Shown: positions 44,381-56,045 of the stretch, piece after piece
Position numbering within the stretch: the stretch's first letter is position 1
Layout: each line of letters starts with the position of its first letter
NCBI GenBank assembly: GCA_021399445.1
Contig: JAJTUQ010000008.1
Coordinates: 496,001 to 560,000, forward strand
DNA from: Xylogone sp. PMI_703
Taxonomy: Eukaryota; Ascomycota; Leotiomycetes
Reading direction: 5' to 3'
Length of the DNA stretch: 64,000 nucleotides
Notes under the pieces: model-generated
What the model was told of the DNA's origin: nothing
Database searches by the model: none
What the model saw: the letters and a program-made list of their open reading frames with translations, nothing else
Translations under genes and position numbers: made by a program

Positions 44381-44939
44381 TCGACGTATCGCTGAAAGGA
44401 AATATAGTAAATAATACTACGCTATAATTAAAAGGGCATGATATAATAGGGTAAGTTTACGGAATTGTTTGAATCACTTGAGAGTGGCTTGTGACAAGAG
44501 TGGTAGCCAAAAAAAATCAAATAAAAACTAAAAGGAAAAAAAATGCATATTCGCGATAACAAAGCAAAGGAAAGAAGGTAAATAAAATAATTGTTCAGGA
44601 TTATTGTTTCAGAAGGGAGAGACAGATAAAGCGAGGAAATTGGTCAACTCACGTTCTGGCCGGCTTGTTACGCTCACTGAGAAGAGAGTCGATCTCCATG
44701 CTGCGAGAGCTATGATAAAGTAAATGCTTGCATTTGAACTTTTCTCTAGTCGACATTAACAACTAGTATCGCATGGTATCGAAAGGAATACGCACAGATC
44801 ACGGATACTGGAAGGACAATATGTGCGCATTCCAGTGGGATAGAGTTGATGGGGGTGAAAAGACTTTTCCTGTAAGATTTTAATTAGAGTTTGCCTAATA
44901 CAAGAATGATGAGATTGAAATCATTGAATTCCTTCGGCA

Positions 44940-45060
44940 CCTACAACATTAATGATACTACGTAGTTGGTGTGAGTGACCCTCACTACTAAGTCTAGGCT
45001 GCGCGATGCTGGAGGACAGAAGTGAAATAAGAATAAGATATGTATCGTTTGATATAGAAG
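44940..45060 (-). pseudogene. Possible relic of the DPBB secreted-protein 5' end
   Basis: The order of short blocks (gtgtgagtgaccc, gcgcgatgctggaggacag, aataagaataaga) parallels 35515-35600, the signal-peptide coding region of the DPBB gene (gtatgagtgatcc, gcgcggtgctggaggatag, aaaataagacag). The frame is broken and the rest of the gene is missing. Confidence 0.35.
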
Positions 45061-45244
45061 CCTATCTGTTTCCTGGCTACCGGAGTGTTGTGCTATGCAG
45101 GTGTCCTTTTTGAAGCTGGGTACGTAGCTCATATCTCCACCTCCCAGATCGTATTGTTTTCTGTTCCTTGCTAATGCCGTTCCTCGGCGACGCCCCTTTG
45201 ACCATACAAGGGGGCAGAGCAAGGCTGATCTGTTCTAATTTCTA

Positions 45245-46459
45245 GTGGCGTTTCAGTCCTGGAGGTGTATAGTTCACAATAGCTGTGATACGGATAGAAT
45301 AATTGTCAGTAAAGACCAAACTCCGTCGGTGCCTTACCAACTAACATATTCACCAGATTAGGTTACCGAGATCCTAGCGCTGGGGATAAGCTATTTGCAA
45401 TATGAATGGCCTTCACGGCCTAATAAATTATCATTAGATCAACAGATTTCAGGAATGCAAGGCACCTTTGAAATGTCTTAGGGATGATAAACCTAGGGTA
45501 AGAGGATATGTATAATGTCGTTTATGGCTTAGAACAAGCTACTTCCGAGCTGTGTTTACCTTAATATAAGATATACAATGGCGCTGCGTCCAGTTTTAAT
45601 CTCTACGCCTTATCTTCATTCAGAATGGTTATAAATTGGGCTATACTTGTAATAAGCTTGTTATTTGGCTATGGATTTGCAACTGGGAGTGAAGTCCCAG
45701 CAGAAGCAACAGTGCAAATTCAATATAATGGCGAGGAAGGCTCCGGTATTATTACGATGACTAGGCCTACGCCGACCCATGAAGCTTTCATCACGACCAC
45801 CTTTCAGTCAACCAAGAATACTCTAGGCACGGGCACAGCATCTGTATGTTAAAGATAGTCCAGCATCATGTTGTGTGGGGTGAACAATTCGATAAGCCAT
45901 ACAGATATATATGCCAGTGCAACCTGACATGGGCCATTTCAAAGACTTACACGCGTCACCAGAGCCGGAAATTACGAGAGTTCATAAAATGCGTCTTAGT
46001 TCGCACTACAAAGGTAGAAAGGTTGGCGAGTACTTGGTGGATAAATACCCTCTTTAGATTAGTGAAGATCAATTGACGATCTCATTCTGCTCTGCATTCC
46101 TCTCTAAGTTGTACAAACCTCTACTGTGGAGGTTTCAAGAAACAAGTAGCTAAGAGAAATAACAGCGTCTTCTCCTAATCCTTCAAGCCAAGCACAGCAT
46201 GAGGTTGATCTCACACATACTGCAACCCCAGTGAGTGACGGACAGTATAACATCTTAGCTGTTGATCTAATGATAATTTATTAGGCCGTGAAGGCCATTC
46301 ATATTGCAAATAGCTTATCCCCAGCGCTAGGATCTCGGTAACCTAATCTGGTGAATATGTTAGTTGGTAAGGCACCGACGGAGTTTGGTCTTTACTGACA
46401 ATTATTCTATCCGTATCACAGCTATTGTGAACTATACACCTCCAGGACTGAAACGCCAC
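45245..46459. repeat. Large inverted repeat: 201-bp arms identical by eye, 813-bp loop
   Basis: 45245-45445 and 46259-46459 are exact reverse complements as far as I can read them. Weaker matching extends outward to about 45205 and 46535, interrupted by a block of about 37 bp in the right arm that contains a small palindrome (gtttgttgtgcaacaaac). The loop holds a small secreted-looking ORF. Such identity in a genome full of RIP-type decay implies a recent event, gene conversion between the arms, or a sequence shorter than the RIP threshold. Confidence 0.9.
45625..45852 (+). CDS. Small secreted-peptide-like ORF in the palindrome loop
   Basis: Seventy-five codons from ATG. Residues 1-20 (MVINWAILVISLLFGYGFAT) look like a signal peptide; the remainder is Thr/Glu-rich with a single Cys at the end. 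It may be the first exon of a longer gene whose continuation is lost. No family recognised. Confidence 0.35.
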   Translation: MVINWAILVISLLFGYGFATGSEVPAEATVQIQYNGEEGSGIITMTRPTPTHEAFITTTFQSTKNTLGTGTASVC

Positions 46460-46607
46460 CAGAAATTAGGCAGCTCTCATCCACTGGTTTGTTGTGCAAC
46501 AAACAGATCAGCCTTGCCCTGCCCCTTGTATTCTCGTTTTCTCTTTTTCTCAGGTCTGTTTTTTGAGTAGAGCTTCCTTCTCCTTTGCTCCTTGGCCAAC
46601 TGCCACT

Positions 46608-47303
46608 CTAATTGCTTTCTAACCTTCTCTTTTGCCTTCGCTTTATTATTGCCTTTCGTTTCTTTTCCTCTGTAACCTCTTTTTCAGCCATTTTTGCAAG
46701 TGGACGCCAAATGTCTACCACATAAAAATCAACCGATATAATAAGGAATGCAGACAAGTAGAGCGGCCGAGCTGTTTCTAGAGGCATAAGGTGTTGCGAT
46801 TGCCAACATAACACGAGGACTTCAGGCACTTCATGTGATGCTGCTGTGCCTAGATATAGTGCAAGCACGGCTGTAGTTAGACCCAGGGACCAAGTCTTCC
46901 ATCCGCCTGCGAAGTAGAAACAGTATACACAATATATACCCCATATTGCAGAAGCACAGCTCGGAGTTATTGTAGGACAATGACAGGAACTCCAGGTATA
47001 ATGATTCCGGAGCCGTTTAAAAACATGTTGCGACACTACGTAGACTCTATGGGATCCTTGCAGAGATTTATTGTCTCGGTATGCGTCAGATAGATTTCTG
47101 AGGAACATGAGAATGTATATAGAATGAAAAAATACAAGGCTTAATTCGTGCAAAATCCTGAAGAGCGGAGAGAAGTGCCATCCTATTGACAAAGTAATGA
47201 GTATAACGCCTCCCATGTTGTAGGAAAACGATTTCTGGTATCGTATAAGCAGCTGTGTAAGTGGTGCTAAAGTTCGCTGGAGTTGTCTCGTTTTCTGGTC
47301 CAT
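46608..47303 (-). CDS. Multi-spanning membrane protein, 231 aa, unknown family
   Basis: The ATG at 47303 (MDQKTRQLQRTLAPLTQL) is the first in the frame; the open frame extends seven codons upstream without ATG. Hydrophobic segments include GGVILITLSIGWHFSPL, LSLVFFHSIYILMFL, IWGIYCVYCFYF, LGLTTAVLALYLG and LYLSAFLIISVDFYVV. The protein ends in a highly basic tail of about 30 residues (KKRKAIIKRRQKRR) that is likely cytosolic. No domain recognised; single exon; no defects visible. Confidence 0.55.
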   Translation of the reverse strand: MDQKTRQLQRTLAPLTQLLIRYQKSFSYNMGGVILITLSIGWHFSPLFRILHELSLVFFHSIYILMFLRNLSDAYRDNKSLQGSHRVYVVSQHVFKRLRNHYTWSSCHCPTITPSCASAIWGIYCVYCFYFAGGWKTWSLGLTTAVLALYLGTAASHEVPEVLVLCWQSQHLMPLETARPLYLSAFLIISVDFYVVDIWRPLAKMAEKEVTEEKKRKAIIKRRQKRRLESN

Positions 47304-47329
47304 CGTTGGGATACTAGGATGCAATGATA

Positions 47330-48490
47330 GTTGAAGGGTTTATATAGTTTGAATGGTTTAGGTACAGGCTTTCCTGAGGCGTAAAGATTACTGCAATTTT
47401 TGTTATCTCTAAGATGTGAACCCCTATATATATTATGTTGAGTCACCGTGACAACACAATAGCGCACTATAAAAAAGGAGTCATGGAATACTACCAAACG
47501 GAGTACTACAGAGTAGTAAGGTTGCAAAATCGCAACACCTCTGGGACGTGCAAAATGGAGTACTACTTAAAGGAGTGGTACAGTACAACAGTGCCTCACG
47601 TACGTGAGGGGATAGAATAAATGAATGGGTACCGCTTTAGAGGCCGACCAGTTTTTGCCACCAGCTTACAGCTTTACAGGGCTGTAGACCCTTGTGTAGC
47701 TGAAATCATTCCCTGTATAGTTGTAGGGCCCTGAATATATACATTATAGCTGGCGAGAATAAGGTCTTGTAGCTAAAGTTCATTTATAAGTATTTTTTCC
47801 CCCTCGTTTGACAGAGTTGCTAAATTAACTTGAAGTTAAAGGCAAAATCTTGATTCTATAGCCAATGTAGAGGTACTGTATGTTGCAATATATGGAGTTT
47901 ACGGATACCACTACACAGGGTTCTTACGGTTGCCAGCGCCAGGGCTTACAGATGGGGTTCACAGTAAGCTATCACTGTAGGCAACCTCAACCACTTTACA
48001 GGTGCCTGTACGACCGTAACTATCGGGCATAACGGTTTACGGCCGTAATCTCACTGTATATATAGAATTAGCTGTAGCCGGAGACTCCTTTAGCAATTCA
48101 ACTGCGTTTCCCTTTGAGCCCACACAAGATGACGACAGGCGGTAGGACGCACAATCAATTTTTGTAGTAACCTGAGATCCCCTACTTAGCTACATTTAGG
48201 GACCGTGTAGCCGTTCTATTAGCTGTCATGAAAGGAGGAGCAGAAGGCAGCAAGTGGCAAAAGAGATAGTGGGATGCAGACACCTCAGCGTGGCTGAGAG
48301 AGGGGTTGCAACATGTCTATAAGAAACAATCCCTCACTCTTCCTCTGCTCTTTTTACTTTAGATCCAAAGTTGAAAATTTTAATATAGTACCTTTGAATT
48401 ATCGTTCCCAACGCAATCGCCATTCTGGCGCTAAAGCTTCATTTCTGCATCCTCGGTGCTTACATTTGAAGACTACTCTCTAAAGCGCTA
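47330..48490. other. Interval without a supported gene, with short repeats
   Basis: Around 47480-47590 the motif ggagtactac / gtactac recurs several times; around 47670-48050 short tacag/ctgtag motifs recur. No coding frame. The right part is the presumed promoter of the frameshifted orphan. Confidence 0.4.
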
Positions 48491-48564
48491 CTTCATACAG
48501 TGGAAATATTCAAAGCTCCAAGCATAGCTACCGCTGGTACTCTGCTTCTAAGGTTAGCTGACAT

Positions 48565-49386
48565 GGCCCTATTTACAAGCAGGCAAACTGAAAATCAAGG
48601 TATGTAGTGCGCCGAGGTTTAGCATCGATATCTAATCCTGTGCAGCAGACTTAGCAGAGAAAGAGAGCCGTTCTAAAGAGGAGCTTCCTCCGTTTCCTTC
48701 TTTATTAAAGAGGCCTTGCATCCTATGCCAGAGAGCGGAACTGGCAATCTCAGTGCCGAATGTGCCCCGAATGTGAAGACCATTGAGGATTCTAGTAGCA
48801 CACTTATCTTCAACAATGACAAGGTTACGAAGAGGAAAAGATCTATTTCATCCGATCCTATTACGTGCCACAGTGAGACGCCATCTCTTGAGCAGAATAG
48901 CGACCACATCTTTCCTGAGAAGCCAACAGAGGAGTGTTCAAAACGGCCAAAACTCAGAAGTGTACCGGGTAACACAACTACACTGTGTCAGAATTCTACT
49001 TCTCAAGAAGACTCCGGCACCTCTATCGCATGTGAATCCAGTCTCATACCAAATCTCAACGTTATCAGAAACCGATGGTATGGGTGCCTAACGGATTGCG
49101 TTGGGAGATTGACGAAGTTGGAGATGAAGAAGTTATCATTGACCAAGTGTTATTCCGTGAGGTTAAGTGGTCTCGGACACGCGTACCAGTAAATTGGATT
49201 ATTGAGGCGGAGAAGATCTCAATGCAAAAATCCAGAGACGGGGAGTACTGGAGAATTCGTAAACTTGGGAAGAAAGTGGATGTTATTAATAGCGAACCGT
49301 ACCGTTTGGTTACCTGGTACCCAACACTCGAACCGGAAAAGAACATAGCAAGCGCGGAAGATGTTTCGGCAGAGGAGAAAGCATGA
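48565..49386 (+). pseudogene. Frameshifted orphan gene
   Basis: A possible first exon (MALFTSRQTENQ, 48565 on) has a GTATGT donor after CAAG and a GTGCAG acceptor near 48640. The frame then runs DLAEKESRSKEELPPF but shifts near 48715 to a Ser/Thr-rich, nuclear-looking frame (from 48725, MPESGTGNLSAEC) with a KRKRSIS basic motif. Near 49070 it shifts again to a frame encoding EVKWSRTRVPVNWIIEAEKI and ending at 49386 with an acidic tail. Two frame changes without splice sites suggest a decayed gene. Family unknown. Confidence 0.45.
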
Positions 49387-49780
49387 CAGTGCGAATTACA
49401 ATATCTTACTAATTTTTTTTTAACTTTGATGTTCGATATTTATCGTGTAATCTTTTATATTATATTAAATGATATGCTTCAAAACTGCACGTAGGGTTTG
49501 AAGATGCGTGGTATGTCAAATTATAATCATTCCAAGCTACCTTTCTTCCCACCCGCCCGAAACCATAGCCCATAAAAATGTGGTAGAAACCATCAATAGG
49601 GGTAAACGTACCTAGTATGACGTTTCTCCACTGTCTGCCTTGCACTATAAATAGTGAAAGAACAGTCTCCAGCTCTGCTAAGGGGAAGCGTAAATGCACT
49701 CTTCATCCCCACGGGAGAACTCGTTCCTCCATGTAAACTACTTAAACAAAAGTACTGTTCCTTTACTATGACGAGATATT

Positions 49781-50160
49781 TTGGATATATTCGTTAAAGC
49801 ACGAGACTGTAGGGGCTGTTGTAAGATGCGGGATCAAGTCGAGAAACTGTGCAAGTTCTTCCTTTGGTCGGATACGATAGTCAAGCCTCTTGCCAACATG
49901 GACCCACACGCGGCACTAGCATGGATGGCTGTTCAATCACTTTTCTCTGTAAGTAGCCAATTCCTCTTTTTAGCGCACTGACTTATCCACTTGGCTACTC
50001 TCGAAATCATACCTGAGCGAGAAAGCCATGTTAGAAGGCTTGAATCAGACTAACGAGCTTCGAATGTACTGGCAAATCTGTGAGGAGCATTGCCTCCAGT
50101 CTGAAAATCGAGACCGCTACCAACCCCTCATCAAACCACTTCCCAATGCAAATGATTAAT
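49781..50160 (+). pseudogene. Relic of an NLR (NACHT-type STAND) N-terminal domain
   Basis: The first frame reads MDPHAALAWMAVQSLFS, which matches the (A/D)PHAALAWAGV-x-LLLP motif in the N-terminal domain (NACHT_N/PF17100-like) of fungal NLR proteins, and is followed by a GTAAGT donor. After a gap a second frame at about 50025-50157 reads EKAMLEGLNQTNELRMYWQI then CEEHCLQSENRDRY, resembling the next helix of that domain. No NACHT P-loop or repeats follow before the transposon at 50.5 kb. It is a truncated remnant. Confidence 0.5.
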
Positions 50161-50540
50161 ATCAGCAGCGGGGTCGAACCAGCTGTTCGGCAAAAAAGCC
50201 CGAGGGTGAATACTTTGCATCGCTAGAGGAGTCAATTTTTCCCAGGATATCACCCGTCTCGAAAGCTACTGCTCGCGACTCACGACATTACTCAAGTAGG
50301 CCAGACCTAAATCCACTTGCAAATCGCCGATAACCGGAGCTTATTCGGCAAACTTTGACTTACACAATTTGTTAGTAATCTAGATATGCGCTTAGACTGA
50401 GGAACCTGGAATTGAGACATACAGGACGCTTAGGGCATAGTAATAATGTATTGCAATTATTATGGATATAATTATATTTAATGCCGATGAGTCTTTCAAG
50501 CATAATTCAATTGTTCTTATCACTTTATTTGAGCTTCAAA

Positions 50541-52779
50541 ATGGTATCCTCATACAGTATTACCCCCCCTGAAGGCTCCCAGGCACCCCCTGCCCCTCCT
50601 GAAGCATTATACTCTGATCTGGAAGCTTTACAAGCTTCAATTCAAGCTTGGGGTCGTGCCAATGGCTATACCTTTGTCAAGCGTGATAGCAATAGCCATA
50701 AAGTAGTCTTCATATGCGCTCGGTTTAGAAGCTATCAATCTAAAGGCAAAAAGAGTAAGGTTTACCTTTCCAAGAGACGTAAAGGAAGCTCTAAGAAATG
50801 TGATTGTAAGATGAAAATGACTGTTATACTAGAAAGTGACAATTGGAGGCTCAAAGTGCTAGAACCTACTTATAACCACACTGCTAATCTAGCTATAACT
50901 TATCTTCAGCATAGAGTAGGCGCTTTAAGCGCTGAGCAAAGAGCTGAAATTGTAGTTAATGTGTGTGTTAGCATGAAAAATAGTCAAATTATTGACTCCA
51001 TTGCTCTTCAACAGCCGGAAACTCTCTTAAAGTTTAGTGATATAACCAATATCATACAGCAGGCAAGGTTGAAGGATTTAGGTAATAAGACCCCGATTCA
51101 GTGGTTATTGTATGTTATCCTCTCTTCCTTCGTATATTCTTTGCTAATAAATTAGGTGGAAACTTGAGCAAAGGGGCTTTTGCGAAGTATATACTACAAA
51201 TATGACTAATAACCTTGTTTGATTATTTTATATAGACCCTATTACGATAACTATGTATCAACAAAACCCTGATATTCTCCTTATGGATTGTACTTACAAG
51301 ACCAACCGATTCAGTATACTACTCTTCAATATATATGCTATAACTGGTAGAAACAAGGTGTTACAAGTAGGGTTAGTATTCCTTTCTAATGAGACGGAAA
51401 AATCATACGATTAGGTCATGGGACGGTTAAAGGAAGTGATGAATAAATATAATATTCCAGAGTTACTTTCTATTGTAACTGATAAAGAATTAACTTTAAT
51501 GAAGAGTATAGATTCACACTTCCTTATCTCTAACCACCTTTTTTGTAGATGGCACGTTAATATGAATATACTCTTTAAAACGAAGAGGTTCTTCCCACCT
51601 GCCTCTAAAGTGAATGGGGTATGGAGAAGGCACTCTACTTTCCAGGAATTCATGAAAGTATGGGGTACTGTCCTTGAATCTGAGACCGAGGAAGCTTATG
51701 AATCGAATCTCACTAAATTACGTGCTTTCCCCCTTTTAGCTGTCGAATATACCGAGAAGACATGGTTAATTCCCTGGAAAGAGAAGTTAATACGATATTA
51801 GATTAACCAGCACTGTCATTTCGGAGTAGTAGTTACTTCTCCAATTGAAGGGTGTTACAGTACTTTAAAGACATATCTACAACGTAGGAATAGAAATCTT
51901 AATGACGTATTCGATAGATTAGTCTTATTTTGGGCTATTCAGCAAAGAGGCATATCTACAGCTACAGCTCAAGAACAACTCCGAATTAAGCACTATATCA
52001 ATATACCACTCTTTGCCACAGTGATTAGTCAAGTTCACGATTATACGCTTCAAAAAATCTTGATTGAATAAGCTAAAATACTTAAAGATAATGTTACAAC
52101 ATCTCCTGAAGGCTGTGATTGTACGATTCAGACTTCCATGGGCCTCCCTTGTTACCATATTATATGGAAACGCCAACAGGCCGGGGGTATGATCTTCTTA
52201 GAAGATATACATAGTCACTGGTATTACGACAGGCAGCTTGAAAGTATCTCAGCTAATCACAACATTCAGGGGCCTGTATTGAACCCTTAAACTGTTCGAG
52301 GCAAGGGAAGGCCAAAGGGAGCTTTTGGTGGCAGCAAAAACTCTAATACAGCTATATCTAGCACAAGACGTTTATTTTCGGCCTTTGAGCTCCCAACTAG
52401 CTCAGCGCTTTCAATTATGGAGACCTCAGTTCCACGGATACGACCTGTAATACTAGAAACAGAGATTAAAGTGCTTATTCAGCAAAAAGTGGTGACAAAC
52501 CGTCAGGTGGTGCCAAACCGCCAGCGATATACTACCAGGTTTGGCTGTGTAGCTACTAGAATTGGCCTTCAGAGAATCGATAATATTGGAGACACTTATG
52601 AACCAGGGACAGCACGTGAGAGAGGCTATCAACTGGGGATATCGTCAATATACCAAACAGATTCAATTGAAGAGACGGCTACGTTAGCTAACTTAGCAAT
52701 CCAAAGCGATAAAAGTGTGGAGGTGGTAGAAGTAGAGTTGAACGAGGGAACCCAAGATTATATTGAAGTTATGATGTAA
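50541..52779 (+). pseudogene. Mutator-like (MULE/FAR1-type) transposase with RIP-type stops
   Basis: Starts MVSSYSITPPEGSQ (an upstream in-frame ATG is at 50481). An N-terminal FAR1-like zinc-binding domain (residues about 30-115) contains CARFRSY and a CDCKMKM motif, then comes a MULE catalytic core: LLMDCTYKTNRFSILLFNIY and the FCRWHVN block, then a C-terminal SWIM-type CDCTI...GLPCYH motif. The frame is broken by stops at about 51415, 51799, 52069 and 52288, each explicable by Trp or Gln codons turned into TAG/TAA through C-to-T or G-to-A change. A frame change at about 51150-51240 adds to this. Non-functional; terminal repeats not located. Confidence 0.8.
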
Positions 52780-52959
52780 TTAGAGTAGCTAAATTTTACA
52801 TTGAACATTGTATTAGTGGGCTAAATTATATAAATAAATTTCACCACTCAATCTCTTCGTACAGTACAAAATTGTATGGGAGCGCGAGGTGTTGTGGTGC
52901 CTGAGGTGTGTCCGGTTATCGGCGATTTGCAAGTGGATTTAGGTCAAATGCAAGTGGAT

Positions 52960-53184
52960 TTAGGTCTGCCCTTGTTCAATATCTGGAGTTACAACTCGAC
53001 GGCGACCGCTAGGCTTTCTGATATCGATTCCAGCTATTCCACTGAGCTTCAATCTTCGCGCATAGTATCGAACTGTCTCATAAGAGACCCCAAAAGTGTG
53101 AGCAATCGCATAGTTATCGTCGTCAGTATTCAGGAGAGCCCATTCGATTGATTTGACGGTATCTTTGGATAGTCTGGGAGCCAT
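52960..53184 (-). pseudogene. Truncated Tc1/mariner-type transposase N-terminus
   Basis: The 74-aa frame starts MAPRLSKDTVKSIEWALL and contains a helix-turn-helix (IAHTFGVSYETVRYYARRLK) followed by the RKPSGRRRVVTPDI linker, the usual N-terminal DNA-binding part of fungal Tc1/mariner-like transposases. The catalytic DDE region is absent; the frame ends in unrelated sequence. Confidence 0.6.
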
Positions 53185-56045
53185 ACACGCGTTATACGCG
53201 TCAAAATAGGTTGATACATGTGTTAGAAATCTTAATATATTGCATACAAGATGATTAAATAGAAGGTTGTTGAGTTATCACGCGTCAATTGCTCGATTTA
53301 CCCGTTGCATTCAATTACTGTGGTACGCGCACCAAAAAGTGGTGCACGGGGCCTAATTTTACCGAAAAAAATGGTGATTTAGGATATCACAGTAACCTGC
53401 CCCTCGTATGCCATACTAATGCAGGCACAAACGCTGGGGTGGCAACCTTTGACTAAGAGAAATATCACGATTTTAGGCAACACTGTGCCAGAGTAAAACT
53501 TGCGCTGGCTACTTTCCAGAGACGCTAGCCAATAGTCTTGTCTAGAGACGGTCATTCGATGTTACGTATGGTTACACATTTATATTATCATTCATACACA
53601 GGTGTGGTTTCGATTCATCAGCTAAGCTCGAGTTGGAGATCTATCCAATCAATCACTATTTGATGCATTCTGTCGAGACTTTGAACTACATGCAACCACC
53701 AGGGTGTCGGATCACTGACTCACTTTAACAAGTCCTGTTGTCGGTTAGCTTATTGGTTTCGCTCTTTGATTAGCCGTCATGAAACTACAGCAGCATAAGT
53801 CATGTTCGTATGGCAATGTTGTTTGTTCACCTCTATCGCCGTTAGCCCCTGAGCACTGCAATTAGCATGACGAACCGTGCGAATTGCTATGATTGCACAG
53901 GAGTTCGGCGACCCACAAGGACTGCGAGCATCACATTAGGGCCGGCGAATAGGCTAGGACAAATACGGCAAGTTAATTCCCGTTACACGCTCTTCTCATA
54001 CTCGATGGTATCTGCCCACAATGTCTTGTTTGTGTGTGGCGATTTGCTGGGCCGGAGTTCTCAAGCAAAATATTAACTACCTCATCGCCACACTTGAGAT
54101 TATGCTTTACAGTGGACGGAGCTGTATCAAAATAGAAAGTGAAGTCCACGAAATACACAACGGATCGTCATAAGCCATGAGACTAACGTTTATACGACGG
54201 TTTTATCCCGTGACATGCTTGCACAGCGATTGTGTAGATCTACATGTCCCCCAAGGTAAAAGTATTTTCCAATCATGCAACTTCGTTACTAATATATATA
54301 TGAAGTCTACGATAGAGATTACTGGGATCTGTGAGTTGAGAAATTGCTGTGGGTGTGGTCAACTCAGATTACTTTAATGTCATGACTTAACATTGTAACA
54401 GAAAAACTATCGTGAGCGAACCACCATATGATTCAAGGCGCCGAGATAGGCAGCTCGACAATATTGACTCGGAGCTCCAAGCACCCTCCAATACTCCTGT
54501 TAAATGGGAGACTATGGAGCAAGCTTCGACTGGGCCATAGGATTTACACACTTCAGTCAAGGGTGAGTAAACTTATCGAATAATTGCTTCAACATTCGGA
54601 GTCTCTAATAAAGCTATTTTGTATTTCACTTCTGTCAAATCTAAAGCTTTCATCTAGTTTTTAGATATACAACTGGAAGGAAATTGCCATGTGTCAATCA
54701 TTGGTGATCATGGGAACTACATGGCCTAACCCGGGCATTACTATGTAGATAACAAAAACATTCGAGTTTATACAGTATAACTACACGTTAATTGTATATC
54801 CTTTAATCATCCCGATGTGTTTGTTTCGCGTGACTCAGAAATCCACCTTAGCAACTAGATCACTTCTTGAGCATGTTTTGAAGCAAATTGAGTCTTGCAG
54901 CAGACTCCTACTCCCTCCGATTGCTGCAGAAGCTGTAGATCCATTCCACGAGGACTTCTGAAACGTTGTGTTCCTCAATCAGTCAAATCAATACAGAAAA
55001 TATAACCATCACTGGTGAGCTTATCCTTGTTCAATGGAAGATGAGAATAGCAAGAGCTGGGCTTTTGCCTATTAGCGCTTAGGACACCCTCGTAATTTAG
55101 CAAATTGCGGTGGTACTAGATTGTACACAGAATGACGGTCGTTCGCCGTAGTGTAGCTTCGGGTATGCAATCTTTGCAATCCATAAGCGTTTCTATCCAA
55201 TCAATCACTGCTTGATATGTACATTCTGTTGGGACTTTGAAACAAGTTTTAGCTTATGACCACACCCCACATATAGCTCTAATAGTCTCAGGTGTTGCGC
55301 GAACACTCATGTCGCGGAAAGAGCGGGCGACAGAGGGCTGGTAGTAGGCCCTCTTCCAAAGCATATGTTCTGGCCCATACTAAATTAATGTCAGACGTAA
55401 ATCCACTTTAGTCCTGATTTTGAACACTCGGAGGGCCAGGAGTAAGCCCACAACTAAAGCTACAGTACCGTGAAACAGGTTTTGCGTGAGCACCCTAGCA
55501 ACCGCTTTCCAAAGGTCTCCCTACATAACCAGAAAATCAGTAGCACTTTTGATTAACAACACAAGCAGTCGCACAAGGGAAGATCAACTTCTTAAGAGGC
55601 TGCACTATTTCTGCTTGTGGATTGCCTAGATCCGTGCTAATACCTTCGGTATTAAAATGATAGATCATTTTAGAGTGCCATATCGCTGGCTAGAACGTGA
55701 ATATAGGGTTTTAATCTCTTAACCATTCGATGTAGGTTAGCAAATGCGCGATGTCATAAGCAGGCAGTTTGTCAGTACTATAAAGTCCTCCGCTCATTTT
55801 ATTGACCTGCCAGAATGATACAACTTATGTAGTCATTGACTTGTTATCTTCACACATACCCCTACGTACCACTTGTCAACAGATGATTACGAAATCAAGC
55901 CCATGGAAAAGAGTTGACCGTATTGAGTTTGCAACTTGTTCTTACGTTCCAAAGATAGTACTTAAACCTCCAACGTTCCAGCTCATCTCACATTATTTAC
56001 CTCTTCGTTTGTTCAGTGTGTTTTGCTCTTGTTTCTAGCTTTCCA
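53185..56045. other. Gene-poor interval with repeat copies
   Basis: About 2.9 kb without a supported gene. It contains the dispersed repeat at 53440-53665 and a related direct block at 55195-55245. Short coding-like fragments occur at about 54410-54540 and 54830-54960, each ending within 45 codons; I cannot name them and take them as gene debris. Confidence 0.45.
53440..53665 (-). repeat. Dispersed repeat, copy 2
   Basis: Inverted relative of 9908-10255 without the extra block of about 106 bp. The block ctatccaatcaatcact is repeated again, in direct orientation, near 55195-55213. Confidence 0.6.

Noticed and set aside
46364..46570. Plus-strand frame over the right palindrome arm
   Set aside because: Lies across the inverted repeat and its T-rich flank; no coding features.
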